Below are positions 1 to 6,934 of a stretch of DNA of 33,302 bases, one piece after another. The position numbers were made by a program, and so were the translations under genes. The notes beneath the pieces were generated by a model, which did no database searches, was not told the DNA's origin, and worked only from the letters and a program-made list of their open reading frames with translations. Numbering within the stretch: the stretch's first letter is position 1; the number at the start of each line of letters is the position of its first letter. This DNA is from Gemmatimonadota bacterium. Its GTDB lineage: Bacteria > Gemmatimonadota > Gemmatimonadetes > Palauibacterales > KS3-K002. The stretch is from NCBI GenBank assembly GCA_020344375.1, contig CP070823.1, positions 1,527,664 through 1,560,965 on the forward strand. Direction: 5' to 3'.

Positions 1-318
1 GTTATGGTGATGTCGGGGACATTCGATCAGATCCTGACGTACATGGGTTTCTGCCTGGGGATCTTCCCGATATTCGCAGTCATCGGGGTGTTCAAGCTGA
101 GGAACTCGAACACGCGCCCGTACCGGATGCCGGCATATCCGGTTCCGCCTCTCATCTACGCCGCGACTAGCGTGCTGATTCTGGTCCTTGCCTACTTCGA
201 GCGACCGATCGAATCATCTGTTGCCGTGGGGACGGTTGCGCTGGGCATACCCTTGTATTCCTTCTTCGCCAGATCACGTCGAAAAGGACTGTCGCATGAT
301 TCGAGTGCAACTCGGTAG
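1..318 (+). CDS. APC-family amino acid permease, C-terminal fragment
   Basis: The reading frame is open from the left edge, so this is only the last ~105 residues of a longer gene. It contains two or three hydrophobic segments: 'FCLGIFPIFAVIGVFKL', a stretch around 'LIYAATSVLILVLAYF', and a final one near 'VGTVALGIPLYSFF'. Between the first two is a basic loop with 'RPYRMPAYPVPP', a motif typical of the last membrane helices of APC-superfamily amino acid/polyamine permeases. The product would be an inner-membrane secondary transporter; the substrate cannot be read from this piece. The tail is basic and hydrophilic (ARSRRKG). The first ATG in the window is internal, not the real start. Family call is fairly safe, substrate unknown. 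Confidence 0.75.
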   Translation, partial: VMVMSGTFDQILTYMGFCLGIFPIFAVIGVFKLRNSNTRPYRMPAYPVPPLIYAATSVLILVLAYFERPIESSVAVGTVALGIPLYSFFARSRRKGLSHDSSATR

Positions 319-339
319 ACCCACTGGAACGGCGGTCAG

Positions 340-1029
340 ATGAGGACTCCGCAGAGCGTGAGGCCGAGAGTGAGATCCGCGACCCTGATTCTCCGGGCGG
401 CCCTGGCATGCGGTACTCTTTTCCTTGTGCCTATCTGTTCTGCACAGGAGACGCGCCAGCAGCAAGATCTGGACAACAGAGTCCGGCAGTTCCTCGGGAG
501 GAGCCGGTACAGATGGCGCGACATGAACGTCTCGGAATCAGACGGAAGGGTGTTGTACGATCTCGTCGTACAGAACAACTACACGAGAGCTCTGGAGATT
601 GGAACGTCAACGGGCCACTCGGCGATATGGATCGCTTGGGCGCTGAGCAAGACCGGCGGGAAGCTCGTCACGATCGAGATAAGCGAGAGACGGCACAACC
701 AGGCGCTCGAGAACTTCGCGGAGGCGGGACTCAGCGAGTTCATAGATGCGAGGCTGGCGGATGCTCACGACCTCGTGCCACGCCTCGAAGGCCCTTTCGA
801 CTTCATTTTTGTCGACGCCGACAAGGACTGGTATGCGAGGTACTTCCAGTTGCTGCTACCGAAGCTCGAGGTTGGCGGCTGCTTTACCGCCCACAACGTG
901 TCGGGTCGCCGCATATGGGGCATCCGCGAGTTTCTGGAGGCACTTGAAAACACTCCGAATCTGGAGACCGAGATCGTTCGCTCGAGCCGCGCAGGGATAT
1001 CCGTCAGTTGCAAGAAATCACCCTCCTAG
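340..1029 (+). CDS. Exported SAM-dependent O-methyltransferase (COMT/OMT-3-like)
   Basis: This 229-residue protein has a class I methyltransferase fold. Glycine-rich motif I 'ALEIGTSTGHSA' is at residues 84-95, an acidic residue (E113) ends strand 2, and 'FVDADKDWY' at 157-165 matches the metal/catalytic DADK motif of cation-dependent O-methyltransferases. The usual later 'DNV' metal motif appears as 'AHNV' (184-187), so one metal ligand is changed. Unusually, the N terminus looks like a signal peptide: basic residues 9-19, a hydrophobic core 'AALACGTLFLVPICSA' and a likely cut near residue 35. That would place a SAM-using enzyme outside the cytoplasm. No strong Shine-Dalgarno precedes the ATG, but starting later would delete the signal without improving the start. 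It begins 21 nt after the permease stop. Substrate unknown. Confidence 0.8.
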   Translation: MRTPQSVRPRVRSATLILRAALACGTLFLVPICSAQETRQQQDLDNRVRQFLGRSRYRWRDMNVSESDGRVLYDLVVQNNYTRALEIGTSTGHSAIWIAWALSKTGGKLVTIEISERRHNQALENFAEAGLSEFIDARLADAHDLVPRLEGPFDFIFVDADKDWYARYFQLLLPKLEVGGCFTAHNVSGRRIWGIREFLEALENTPNLETEIVRSSRAGISVSCKKSPS

Positions 1030-1173
1030 TCAGGAGCGTCGTGACTCGTCGGTTGGACAGACCACCCACGCAACTTCGTTCCGGGAGGAACGCTGCGCGC
1101 CGGCGGGTGGCTGCCGTCCGCTTACGGGACCGGGCGTCCCTCCGGAGGTGTCCGCAGCTCAGGATACATGCCC

Positions 1174-1202
1174 TTGACTTGCGCGGAGGGGAGTCCGATA
1201 GT
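1174..1202 (+). promoter_or_regulatory. Candidate sigma70-type promoter for the downstream barrel gene
   Basis: TTGACT at 1174-1179 matches the -35 consensus at five of six bases. GATAGT at 1197-1202, after a 17-nt spacer, matches the -10 at four of six. It would give a leader of about 110 nt to the ATG at 1320. The rest of the 290-nt gap (1030-1319) holds only a small perfect hairpin at 1077-1092 (6-bp stem, GGGA loop) and no convincing gene. Confidence 0.4.
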
Positions 1203-1319
1203 GGTCGACGTCTCATCGATCCAAGCCGGGCAGAGGCCCGGGAGTCTGAGCCTGCGTTCAAGTCCGGCACGGGCGTCGGATCGAGTTCTCTGAATTCCCC
1301 TAACTAGGAGGACCGCCTC

Positions 1320-1985
1320 ATGAAGAAGTCTAGTTCCATCTTGGTGGCAGCGCTTCTCGTGGCGTTTCCCGCCAGCCCCGGCCTGGCTCAGAACCTGAGC
1401 GCGGGCGTCAAGGGTGGCATCGACTTCGCCAACCTTGGTGGCGATGTCGAGGACACGGACTCGAAGTTCGGCCTCAGTGCCGGCGCGTCCTTCGGCCTGC
1501 AGCTGCACGAGTACTTCCGGCTCCAGTTTGAGGGTCAGTACGTGCGGAAGGGTATGAGCATCGACGAACCTGATGCGGATATCGACTTCAATCTCAGCTA
1601 CATCGAGTTCATGGTGCCCGCCACGCTGACCATACCGATCGAGAACAGCGCTTTCACGCCGCGCTTCTACGCAGGACCTGCGCTCGCTATTGAAACGAGC
1701 TGCGGGATTAGTGCTGAGGAAGATGGATTGTCGCTCGACATCGACTGCGACGAGTTGTACGAGGCATCGGGGGGATACCTTCCAGACTTCGAGACTAAGA
1801 CTCTGGACTTTGGGATGTTCTTCGGTGGCGGCGTTGATGTTGCGCTCGGCAGTGGAGCGATTACCGTCGATTTCCTTTACAACCTCGGGCTGACTAACAT
1901 CAATGACATCCCCGGCGACCCCGACGATGTCAAGAACAGGAACATCCAGATCCTGGCTGGCTACAAGTTCTTCTTCGGAGGTTGA
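1320..1985 (+). CDS. Outer-membrane beta-barrel protein (PorT/OmpA-barrel-like)
   Basis: A 221-residue protein with a clear signal peptide: 'MKKSS', then a hydrophobic core, and 'GLAQ' at the cut near residue 23. The mature part alternates hydrophobic and polar residues with regular turns, beginning with 'SAGVKGGIDFANLGG', the opening typical of the small porin-like barrel family (PF13568-type). It ends in 'AGYKFFFGG', an aromatic-rich last strand like those recognised for outer-membrane insertion. Two internal cysteines (in 'SCGISAEED' and 'DIDCDELY') could form a disulfide in an extracellular loop. The start is firm: AGGAGG lies 7 nt before the ATG. It probably acts as a structural or transport barrel; no specific function can be assigned. 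Confidence 0.8.
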   Translation: MKKSSSILVAALLVAFPASPGLAQNLSAGVKGGIDFANLGGDVEDTDSKFGLSAGASFGLQLHEYFRLQFEGQYVRKGMSIDEPDADIDFNLSYIEFMVPATLTIPIENSAFTPRFYAGPALAIETSCGISAEEDGLSLDIDCDELYEASGGYLPDFETKTLDFGMFFGGGVDVALGSGAITVDFLYNLGLTNINDIPGDPDDVKNRNIQILAGYKFFFGG

Positions 1986-2032
1986 TGCCGGACCTCACCT
2001 CTCAGTCTGATACAGCGAGGTGATTCCGACGG

Positions 2033-2059
2033 AGCAGGCCGGCACGAGGCCGGCCTGCT
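2033..2059 (+). terminator. Strong hairpin after the beta-barrel gene
   Basis: An 11-bp perfect GC-rich stem (2033-2043 with 2049-2059) around the loop ACGAG, 47 nt after the stop codon at 1985. There is no following T-run (GCGCTTACAG), so it may be a Rho-assisted terminator or an mRNA 3' stabiliser rather than a classic intrinsic terminator. Confidence 0.55.
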
Positions 2060-2103
2060 GCGCTTACAGCCTGTAGAGACCCAGCCGAAAGGGGGAGATC
2101 AGA

Positions 2104-2796
2104 ATGGTGATGACTAGACCTCCGCCTGATGCGGCGATTACGTGGGTCTTCCTCGTGGTTGGCCTGCTGACTGTCGGCTGTGACAGTTCAGGGGGCAATC
2201 TCACGTACAGTGGTACCACCAGAGTCATAGAAGTGCCGCACGGGGGAACACCCGTGATGACCGACGGGGTCTTCTCACCGGGCGAATGGGACGACGCCGC
2301 AAGGATCGAGGTGAACGACTCATTATCCCTCTACTTGAAGCAGAACCAAGGTCACGCGTTTGTCGGTGTGAGAAGCCCTGATCTCGTTGTTCCGGTCTTT
2401 AGTTTGTTCATCTCCCCCGCAGAAGGACGCGTCCATCAACTCCACATTTCGGCACAAATAGGGGAGCGGGCACTGGATACGTCGTCCGCGGACGCCGAGG
2501 ATCCGGACTTCGTCTGGGGATACAGCCCACAGTGGTATGCCAACGAAATACGATGGGATGAGCGGAGACTCCGGGAGATTGTGGAGTCCGGGGCCAAGTC
2601 AAGGGACGACGCGTTTCCTGACGTGATCTTCCCGTACGATGGGGCTGAATTCCAAATCAAGCAGTCTAAGTACAATGCGGGCGAGTGGCGCCTGAGGCTG
2701 GAGGTCGCTTGGCATTCGGCGTATGACGACCCGTTGGTGTTTCCCCCCGGTACGGCGAGGAAAGACACGGACGGGTGGATGACTCTGGTGTTCTAG
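2104..2796 (+). CDS. Lipoprotein with CBM9/DOMON-like domain
   Basis: This 230-residue protein has a signal peptide ending in the lipobox 'LLTVGC' (lipid-modified Cys26), followed by a flexible 'DSSGG' linker. The body resembles a carbohydrate-binding-module-9-like (DOMON-related) beta sandwich. It contains 'DGVFSPGEWDDAARIEV' near residues 54-70, the hallmark 'dG..s..eW..A..i' opening of that family, followed by 'LSLYLKQNQGHAFVGVRS'. Such domains bind sugars or haem, often on the cell surface. No catalytic motif is visible, so a binding role is inferred. A purine-rich ribosome site (AAAGGGGGAGA) precedes the ATG; the third-codon ATG (2110) is an equally possible start. It follows a terminator-like hairpin, so it is probably its own transcription unit. 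Confidence 0.7.
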   Translation: MVMTRPPPDAAITWVFLVVGLLTVGCDSSGGNLTYSGTTRVIEVPHGGTPVMTDGVFSPGEWDDAARIEVNDSLSLYLKQNQGHAFVGVRSPDLVVPVFSLFISPAEGRVHQLHISAQIGERALDTSSADAEDPDFVWGYSPQWYANEIRWDERRLREIVESGAKSRDDAFPDVIFPYDGAEFQIKQSKYNAGEWRLRLEVAWHSAYDDPLVFPPGTARKDTDGWMTLVF

Positions 2797-2898
2797 CTTC
2801 TGGCGGGATGCCTGGCGCAAGAACTGATCGAGCACTCTGCGGTTGAAGCGCTCCAGGCGATCGTTGATCCTCGGTGAGTTGGGCCGCTTCTGGTGCAA
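2797..2898 (-). pseudogene. Probable remnant of an rve/IS481-like transposase C-terminal region
   Basis: Read on the minus strand, this piece encodes 'HQKRPNSPRINDRLERFN' followed by 'RRVLDQFLRQ'. It resembles the end of the DDE integrase core, where retroviral-type transposases have 'RPxSPxxNGxxERFHRTLxxEF' with the catalytic glutamate in 'ERF'. Only about 33 residues are recognisable. A stop lies directly upstream in frame, and the match ends at the border of the neighbouring lipoprotein gene. No terminal inverted repeats are visible. I read it as a decayed insertion-sequence scrap; a chance match in GC-rich DNA is possible. Confidence 0.45.
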
Positions 2899-3024
2899 CT
2901 CTTAGAGATTGTTATATTTAACACGACGTGCGTCCGCGCGATTCTCCCCCTGGGCGCTCGTGCTCCCCGCAATCCCTGTTCTATCTCCCCCGTCGAGTAT
3001 GACACCCAACGAGGAGGTAGAGGA

Positions 3025-3663
3025 ATGATTAAGAGGTTGTGCGGGCTCACCCTGCTGTTCGCTCTAGTGAGCGCGACCCCGGCGCTGGCGCAGTTGCCCA
3101 GTATCGACTTCACCGCCTACGGCGGCGTCTACGTCCCATTGAACGACGTCGTCGAGGAGCAAGTGCTCGGCGTCGACTTCACCGGCAAGCATGAAAGCGC
3201 ACTGGCGATCGGCGGCCGCCTGACGTTGGGGCTGCCGGGGCCCTTGGGCGTGGAGGGGGCGGTCAACTACGCGCTAAGCGATGTCGAGGTCGACTCCGCC
3301 GGTGTCACCGACAAGGAAGGCGCTAACGTCTTAGCGGTCAGTGGCCGACTCGTTTTCGAGTTCGGCCTGCCGGCGGCTCCCCTCACCTTCTTCGTGAACG
3401 GCGGCGTCGCCTACATCAGTCGTGGCGGCGACTTCTACGAGGAAGTGGAGGACAAGAGCAACATCGGTGGTGTCGCGGGCGTTGGCTTGAAGCTCGGACT
3501 TCCGGGCCTGGTCGCGCTTCGTCTGGATCTGGAGGACTACATCTACTCCGCCAAGCCGACGCTGGTGGACCCGATCACCGGCAACCCGATCGAGCTTGCG
3601 GACTCGCAGCTGCAGAACGACTTCATCGTGTCCGTCGGCCTGGTGTTCTCGATCGGCCCGTAG
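3025..3663 (+). CDS. Outer-membrane beta-barrel protein
   Basis: A 212-residue protein. The frame is open further upstream (to 2893), but the true start is the ATG at 3025. It is preceded by GAGGAGGTAGAGG and opens a textbook signal peptide 'MIKRLCGLTLLFALVSA' with 'ALAQ' at the cut. The mature region is a run of short amphipathic strands separated by Gly/Asp-rich turns ('YGGVYVPLNDV', 'VGLKLGLPGLVALRLDLEDYIY') and ends 'IVSVGLVFSIGP', as in outer-membrane barrels. It has no cysteines in the mature part. An AT-rich box TATATT at 2913-2918 could be its -10 element. It is followed by a strong terminator shared with the converging cbiO gene. Precise function unknown. Confidence 0.75.
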   Translation: MIKRLCGLTLLFALVSATPALAQLPSIDFTAYGGVYVPLNDVVEEQVLGVDFTGKHESALAIGGRLTLGLPGPLGVEGAVNYALSDVEVDSAGVTDKEGANVLAVSGRLVFEFGLPAAPLTFFVNGGVAYISRGGDFYEEVEDKSNIGGVAGVGLKLGLPGLVALRLDLEDYIYSAKPTLVDPITGNPIELADSQLQNDFIVSVGLVFSIGP

Positions 3664-3688
3664 CGTTTTCCTGGTTTCACCCGACCAA

Positions 3689-3715
3689 GAAGGCGCGGCC
3701 TCGGCCGCGCCTTTC
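3689..3715. terminator. Bidirectional intrinsic terminator between converging genes
   Basis: A perfect GC-rich stem, AGGCGCGGC paired with GCCGCGCCT (3691-3699 with 3704-3712) around CTCG, with A-rich sequence on the left and TTCTTT on the right. It therefore works as a U-tailed terminator for the plus-strand barrel gene and, extended by the flanking A/T pairs, for the minus-strand cbiMQO operon. Confidence 0.85.
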
Positions 3716-3746
3716 TTTACAAGCGTTCCTGTGACGGGGGATGCGC

Positions 3747-4553
3747 TCAGCGCTTGCGATCACTCGTCCCACTCTCCGGAGCTGTGGCTCGGGGTGCTCC
3801 CTCGCGGAGCCAGCGTGCCAGCTCCAGTCCGTGCTCGAGCAGAAGACCGGTGTCGTTCAGAGTGGCATCGGCCGACCGATCGGCGATCAGGCGGCCGCCA
3901 TCTAGGAGCACGATGCGAGGACAGACCGCTGCGGCGAACTCGACGTCGTGGGTCACCACGACCACGGTCTGCGGGCGGGCGCGCAGGATCTCGGCGATCA
4001 CGCGTCGGCCACGGCCATCGAGCTCGGCACTCGGCTCGTCGAAGGCCAGGACCCCTGGGTCCATACTGAGCACCGTGGCCAGCGCCGCGCGGCGCTTCTC
4101 GCCGCCGCTCAGGTGGTGGGCGGGCCGGCGAGCATCGATGTGCCCGAGACCGACGCTCTCCAGCGCCCGGCGCGCCCGCGCCTCGGCCTCCTGGCGCGGC
4201 AGCCCTTGGCAGAGTGGTCCGAATGCCGCGTCCTCCAGCAGGGTCGGCATGAACAGCTGGTCGTCGGGATCCTGAAAGACCAGGCCAACGCGGCCCCGGA
4301 TCTCCGGTGAGTTGCCGGGTGTGACGGGGAGCTCACCGATACGAAGAGATCCGGCACTTGGTTCGAGGATGCCGTTCAGGTGGAGGAGTAGCGTGCTCTT
4401 GCCCGCACCGTTCGGCCCCACGATCGCCAGGTGCTCGCCGGGCGCCAGGGAGAGCGTGACATCCGAGAGGGCAGACGCCGCAGCACCAGGGTAGCTGTAA
4501 GTCAGCCCGATGATCTCCACCCCCCAGGCCTTGGCGCCCGTGCTCTCGCTCAT
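3747..4553 (-). CDS. cbiO: Cobalt/nickel ECF transporter ATP-binding subunit CbiO
   Basis: A 268-residue ABC ATPase that powers group I ECF metal-ion uptake. All motifs are intact: Walker A 'GPNGAGKST' at 46-54, Q-loop Q94 in 'LVFQDPDDQLF' (the 'DPDDQ' string is characteristic of ECF ATPases), signature 'LSGGEKRR' at 148-155, Walker B 'VLAFDEP' with catalytic E173, and switch H202. The frame extends further upstream, but the start at 4553 overlaps the cbiQ stop by 4 nt (ATGA), typical of translational coupling. It works as a dimer on the cytoplasmic face with CbiQ and CbiM. Only one ATPase gene is present, so it is presumably a homodimer. Whether the cargo is cobalt or nickel cannot be told from this subunit. 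Confidence 0.93.
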   Translation of the reverse strand: MSESTGAKAWGVEIIGLTYSYPGAAASALSDVTLSLAPGEHLAIVGPNGAGKSTLLLHLNGILEPSAGSLRIGELPVTPGNSPEIRGRVGLVFQDPDDQLFMPTLLEDAAFGPLCQGLPRQEAEARARRALESVGLGHIDARRPAHHLSGGEKRRAALATVLSMDPGVLAFDEPSAELDGRGRRVIAEILRARPQTVVVVTHDVEFAAAVCPRIVLLDGGRLIADRSADATLNDTGLLLEHGLELARWLREGAPRATAPESGTSDRKR

Positions 4554-5320
4554 ACACTTACCTCGATCAGCCCAGCCAGCCAGACGACAGCGAGCAGGGT
4601 AACGATGGTGACGGTCCAGAACGGGCTGACTGTGGAAGCCGGTTGCAGCGTCGGGAATCCGTCGCGGTAGCCGCGGCTCAACATGGCAGCGTGGATGCGG
4701 CTGCCGCGCACGTGCGCGCGCAGAAGGACGTGTGCCAGCGTGACCGCCCGTGCTTGCCAATGCCGCCTGGCCGGGGCGCGGCCCAGGCGGCTCCGCAGCG
4801 CGCGGCCCGTTCGCTCGAGTTCGTCGTTGAGCACGTAGACATAGCGGTAACCGAGCGCCAGCGAACTCTTGACGAGGCGCGGGAGCGGCAGGGCGTCGAG
4901 GGCGCTCAGCAGGTCAGCGGCACGCGTCACCGAGATCACGACGGTCACCGCAGAGACCGCCAGCGTGGCTCGCAGCACGATCTCGGCAGCCTTCGTCAGC
5001 CCCGGTTCGCTGAAAGCCAGCGGGCCGAGTTCGACCGCGGCCGGCCCTGGGACGCTGAGTGGGAGTGCCAGTGCCGGCAGCAGGAAGAAGGGGATCGCGT
5101 GAGCGACGCGACGCGCCAGGGCGCCGGCCGGCAGGCGGGATGTCCACGCGCCGAGCGCCACGATCAGCGCGAGGGCAGCGAGTGCGCGCCAGGCACCCGG
5201 CGGCATGAGGCCGGCGGCGAAGGCGGCACCGAGTGCGATCCAGAGGCGCTGCTCCGGCGTGGTTCGGCGGCTGAGCCAGGACGGGCGATCGGCGTAGCGA
5301 TCGAGGTGGGCGAACCCCAT
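4550..5320 (-). CDS. cbiQ: ECF transporter transmembrane coupling subunit CbiQ
   Basis: A 256-residue T-component of the cobalt/nickel ECF importer, with about five or six hydrophobic helices. The cytoplasmic coupling region carries 'AMLSRGYRDG', a variant of the A-x-x-R-G motif that docks on the ATPase, and 'YRYVYVLNDELERTGRALRSR', a well-conserved CbiQ stretch. The start at 5320 ('MGFAHLDRYADR') overlaps the cbiM stop by one base (TGATG). N-terminal 'HLDRYA' is the usual CbiQ opening. The 3' end overlaps cbiO by 4 nt, so the three genes form one coupled transcript. Confidence 0.9.
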   Translation of the reverse strand: MGFAHLDRYADRPSWLSRRTTPEQRLWIALGAAFAAGLMPPGAWRALAALALIVALGAWTSRLPAGALARRVAHAIPFFLLPALALPLSVPGPAAVELGPLAFSEPGLTKAAEIVLRATLAVSAVTVVISVTRAADLLSALDALPLPRLVKSSLALGYRYVYVLNDELERTGRALRSRLGRAPARRHWQARAVTLAHVLLRAHVRGSRIHAAMLSRGYRDGFPTLQPASTVSPFWTVTIVTLLAVVWLAGLIEVSV

Positions 5321-6264
5321 CAGCCGTCTCGGGCCGCGCGGGCCCGAGCCAGCGCGCGAGCCGTGGCGGCGACGCCGGCGAAGAGGAGCGCGATCCCGAG
5401 CACGATCGCGACCAGCGTCCCTGCAGTCCCGGGCAGCCAGGCCTGGTAATCGGAGAACGGGGCAGCTTCCCAAGATGAGGCTGCTTCGGCGAATCCCAGG
5501 TCGATGGCGACGCGCTCCAGGCCGTCGGGTGCCGCTGAGGCCAGAATGGAGAGTAGGCCCCCCAGAATCGCCACAACCCCCAGTCCTGCCAGCACGGCCG
5601 CGCCGGTCAGCCCGCCAGTCGACGCGGCTTGCGGCTGAAACAACAGGTCGGCTCGCTTGCGGGCCAGGGCCCATACCGCCAGGCCGGTAATCACACCCTC
5701 CGGCAGCCCGATGAGCGCATGCACACTCGCCATCGCCCCCAGCGACAGCCCGGTCGGGGCGACACCGCTCAGCCCGAGTTCGAGGCCGGCGGTGGCCCCC
5801 GTCAGCACCGTGCTCAGGTAGGCGGCGGCAGCTGCCGCCAGCCCCCGCCTACGAGCCCCGTCTCCGGCCAGCGCGGTGAGGGTGCGATAGATGCCGTACC
5901 CCACCAGCGCACCCGCAGCGGCGATGTTCAGCACGTTGGCGCCCAGCGCCGTCAGCCCACCATCGGCAAAGAGCAGCGCCTGCGCGATGAGCACTGCCGT
6001 CATCACCAGATAGCCGGCCCAAGGGCCGAAGACGACAGCTACCAGGACGCCGCCAAGCAGGTGGCCGCTGGTTCCTGCCGCCACCGGGAAGTTCACCGCC
6101 TGGGCCGCGAAGATCGCCGCCGTGGCGAGACCCAGCGTGGGCGCCGCGCGGTCGTCGAGGCGCGTCTGTGCCCGCTTGGCGGCGTAGGCGGTGAGCGCCC
6201 CTGCGGTCACCAGGGTGGTGGCCGCTACCGGCGCCGACAGGAATCCGTCGGGGATATGAGCCAT
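5320..6264 (-). CDS. cbiM: Cobalt/nickel ECF substrate-binding membrane protein CbiM/NikM fused to PDGLE domain
   Basis: A 314-residue integral membrane S-component. The N terminus 'MAHIPDGFLSAP' matches the NikM/CbiM metal-site sequence, with a conserved internal 'GTSGHLLGG' (H68). In the structurally known NikM the metal sits on the N terminus, His2 and His67; here both histidines are shifted by one (H3, H68) because of an extra Ala2. After about 210 residues of CbiM helices, a C-terminal module with 'PDGLERVA' (around 255) and a last helix replaces the separate CbiN/NikN partner (PDGLE domain). No separate cbiN gene is present. The start is fixed by the family motif although no Shine-Dalgarno is visible. 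A TATTAT box lies 10-15 nt upstream, so the message may be nearly leaderless. Nickel is slightly favoured by 'HIPDG'. Confidence 0.88.
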   Translation of the reverse strand: MAHIPDGFLSAPVAATTLVTAGALTAYAAKRAQTRLDDRAAPTLGLATAAIFAAQAVNFPVAAGTSGHLLGGVLVAVVFGPWAGYLVMTAVLIAQALLFADGGLTALGANVLNIAAAGALVGYGIYRTLTALAGDGARRRGLAAAAAAYLSTVLTGATAGLELGLSGVAPTGLSLGAMASVHALIGLPEGVITGLAVWALARKRADLLFQPQAASTGGLTGAAVLAGLGVVAILGGLLSILASAAPDGLERVAIDLGFAEAASSWEAAPFSDYQAWLPGTAGTLVAIVLGIALLFAGVAATARALARARAARDG

Positions 6265-6272
6265 GGCGGCAT

Positions 6273-6279
6273 GATAATA
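6273..6279. promoter_or_regulatory. AT-rich box in the divergent cbiM / selenoprotein promoter region
   Basis: The 60-nt divergent gap between cbiM and the AhpD-like gene contains one AT-rich island. It reads GATAAT on the plus strand (6273-6278) and TATTAT on the minus strand (6279-6274), so either could be a -10 element. No good -35 is seen for either. There is no room for a cobalamin or NiCo riboswitch. Confidence 0.35.
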
Positions 6280-6324
6280 AGTTGGGAAGGACCTGCGTGC
6301 ATCCCTCGGACAGCCGGAGGAGCG

Positions 6325-6873
6325 ATGAGCGAACATCACCAGGGCCCGCCGCGGCTGCGGCCTCTGGACCCCGATGAGGCACCCGAGGTCAGGGACATCT
6401 TCGAGTCCTACCTCGAGGAACGCGGCAACATCCCTAACATGTTCCGTACCATCGGCCGCCGGGGCCAACATCTGCGCACGATGATAGATCACTTCGAGAC
6501 GGTGATGCGGGAGGGCAGCGTATCGCGTCTGCTGAAGGAGTTCATCACCGTCCGCGTTTCGGCACTCAACGGCTGCCATTATTGACTCAACTCGCATACC
6601 GCGCTGGCAGCGCGGTTGGGCGGCACGCAGGAGCAGATCGATGCCCTGCTGTCCGGCGAGCTCGAGGGGGCGGGCTTCTCCGAGACGGAGCTGGCCGCGA
6701 TCCGTCTTGCCGAGGCGATGACGCTGCACTCCAATCAGGTCCCAGATGCCACGTTCGCTCAGCTTCGGAGGCATTTCGATGAGGGGGAAGTCGTCGAGAT
6801 CTGCATGGTGGCTGGGCTCTTCAACTACTTCAATCTGGTGAACAACGCTCTGCGTGTGGAACCGACGCGCTAG
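6325..6873 (+). CDS. AhpD/carboxymuconolactone decarboxylase-like protein; candidate selenoprotein (TGA = Sec87)
   Basis: Reading through one in-frame TGA (6583-6585) gives a 182-residue protein of the AhpD/CMD alkylhydroperoxidase fold. The first 86 residues include 'NIPNMFRTIGRRGQHLR' (36-52) and 'LLKEFITVRVSALNGCHY' (69-86). After the TGA come 'LNSHTALAARLGG' and a normal C-terminal helix bundle ending 'FNYFNLVNNALRVEPTR'. Family members carry CxxC-xxx-H as the redox centre. Here Cys84, the TGA at 87 and His91 fall exactly on those positions, giving C-x-x-U-x-x-x-H. A hairpin follows at the right spacing. The start is supported by GGAGGAG 2-8 nt upstream. If Sec is inserted, the product would be a selenium-dependent peroxidase or disulfide reductase. 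Alternatives are a fresh Cys-to-stop mutation or a sequencing error. The segment after the TGA should not be annotated as a separate gene. Confidence 0.82.
6598..6616 (+). promoter_or_regulatory. Candidate bacterial SECIS hairpin
   Basis: A perfect 7-bp stem (6598-6604 with 6610-6616) closes a 5-nt loop UGGCA whose second base is G. The loop starts 20 nt after the TGA. Known bacterial SECIS elements lie within the coding region just downstream of UGA, with a short G-containing apical loop about 16-37 nt away. An alternative lower stem CTCAAC with GTTGGG (6586-6591 with 6615-6620) could form instead of the outer pairs. Confidence 0.65.
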
Positions 6874-6934
6874 TGCAGTTCGCCGCGACGCTCTTCTTTC
6901 GACCGCCGCCGGTGTGTCTTAGCTTCTGGCAGTC

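Noticed and set aside
6265..6324. Cobalamin or nickel/cobalt riboswitch in front of cbiM
   Set aside because: Only 60 nt separate the divergent genes, too short for either riboswitch, and no B12-box sequence is present.
6616..6873. Separate short gene starting after the TGA in the AhpD-like region
   Set aside because: It shares frame and family with the upstream half, has no ribosome site, and would lack the redox motif; it is better explained as the continuation past a Sec codon.
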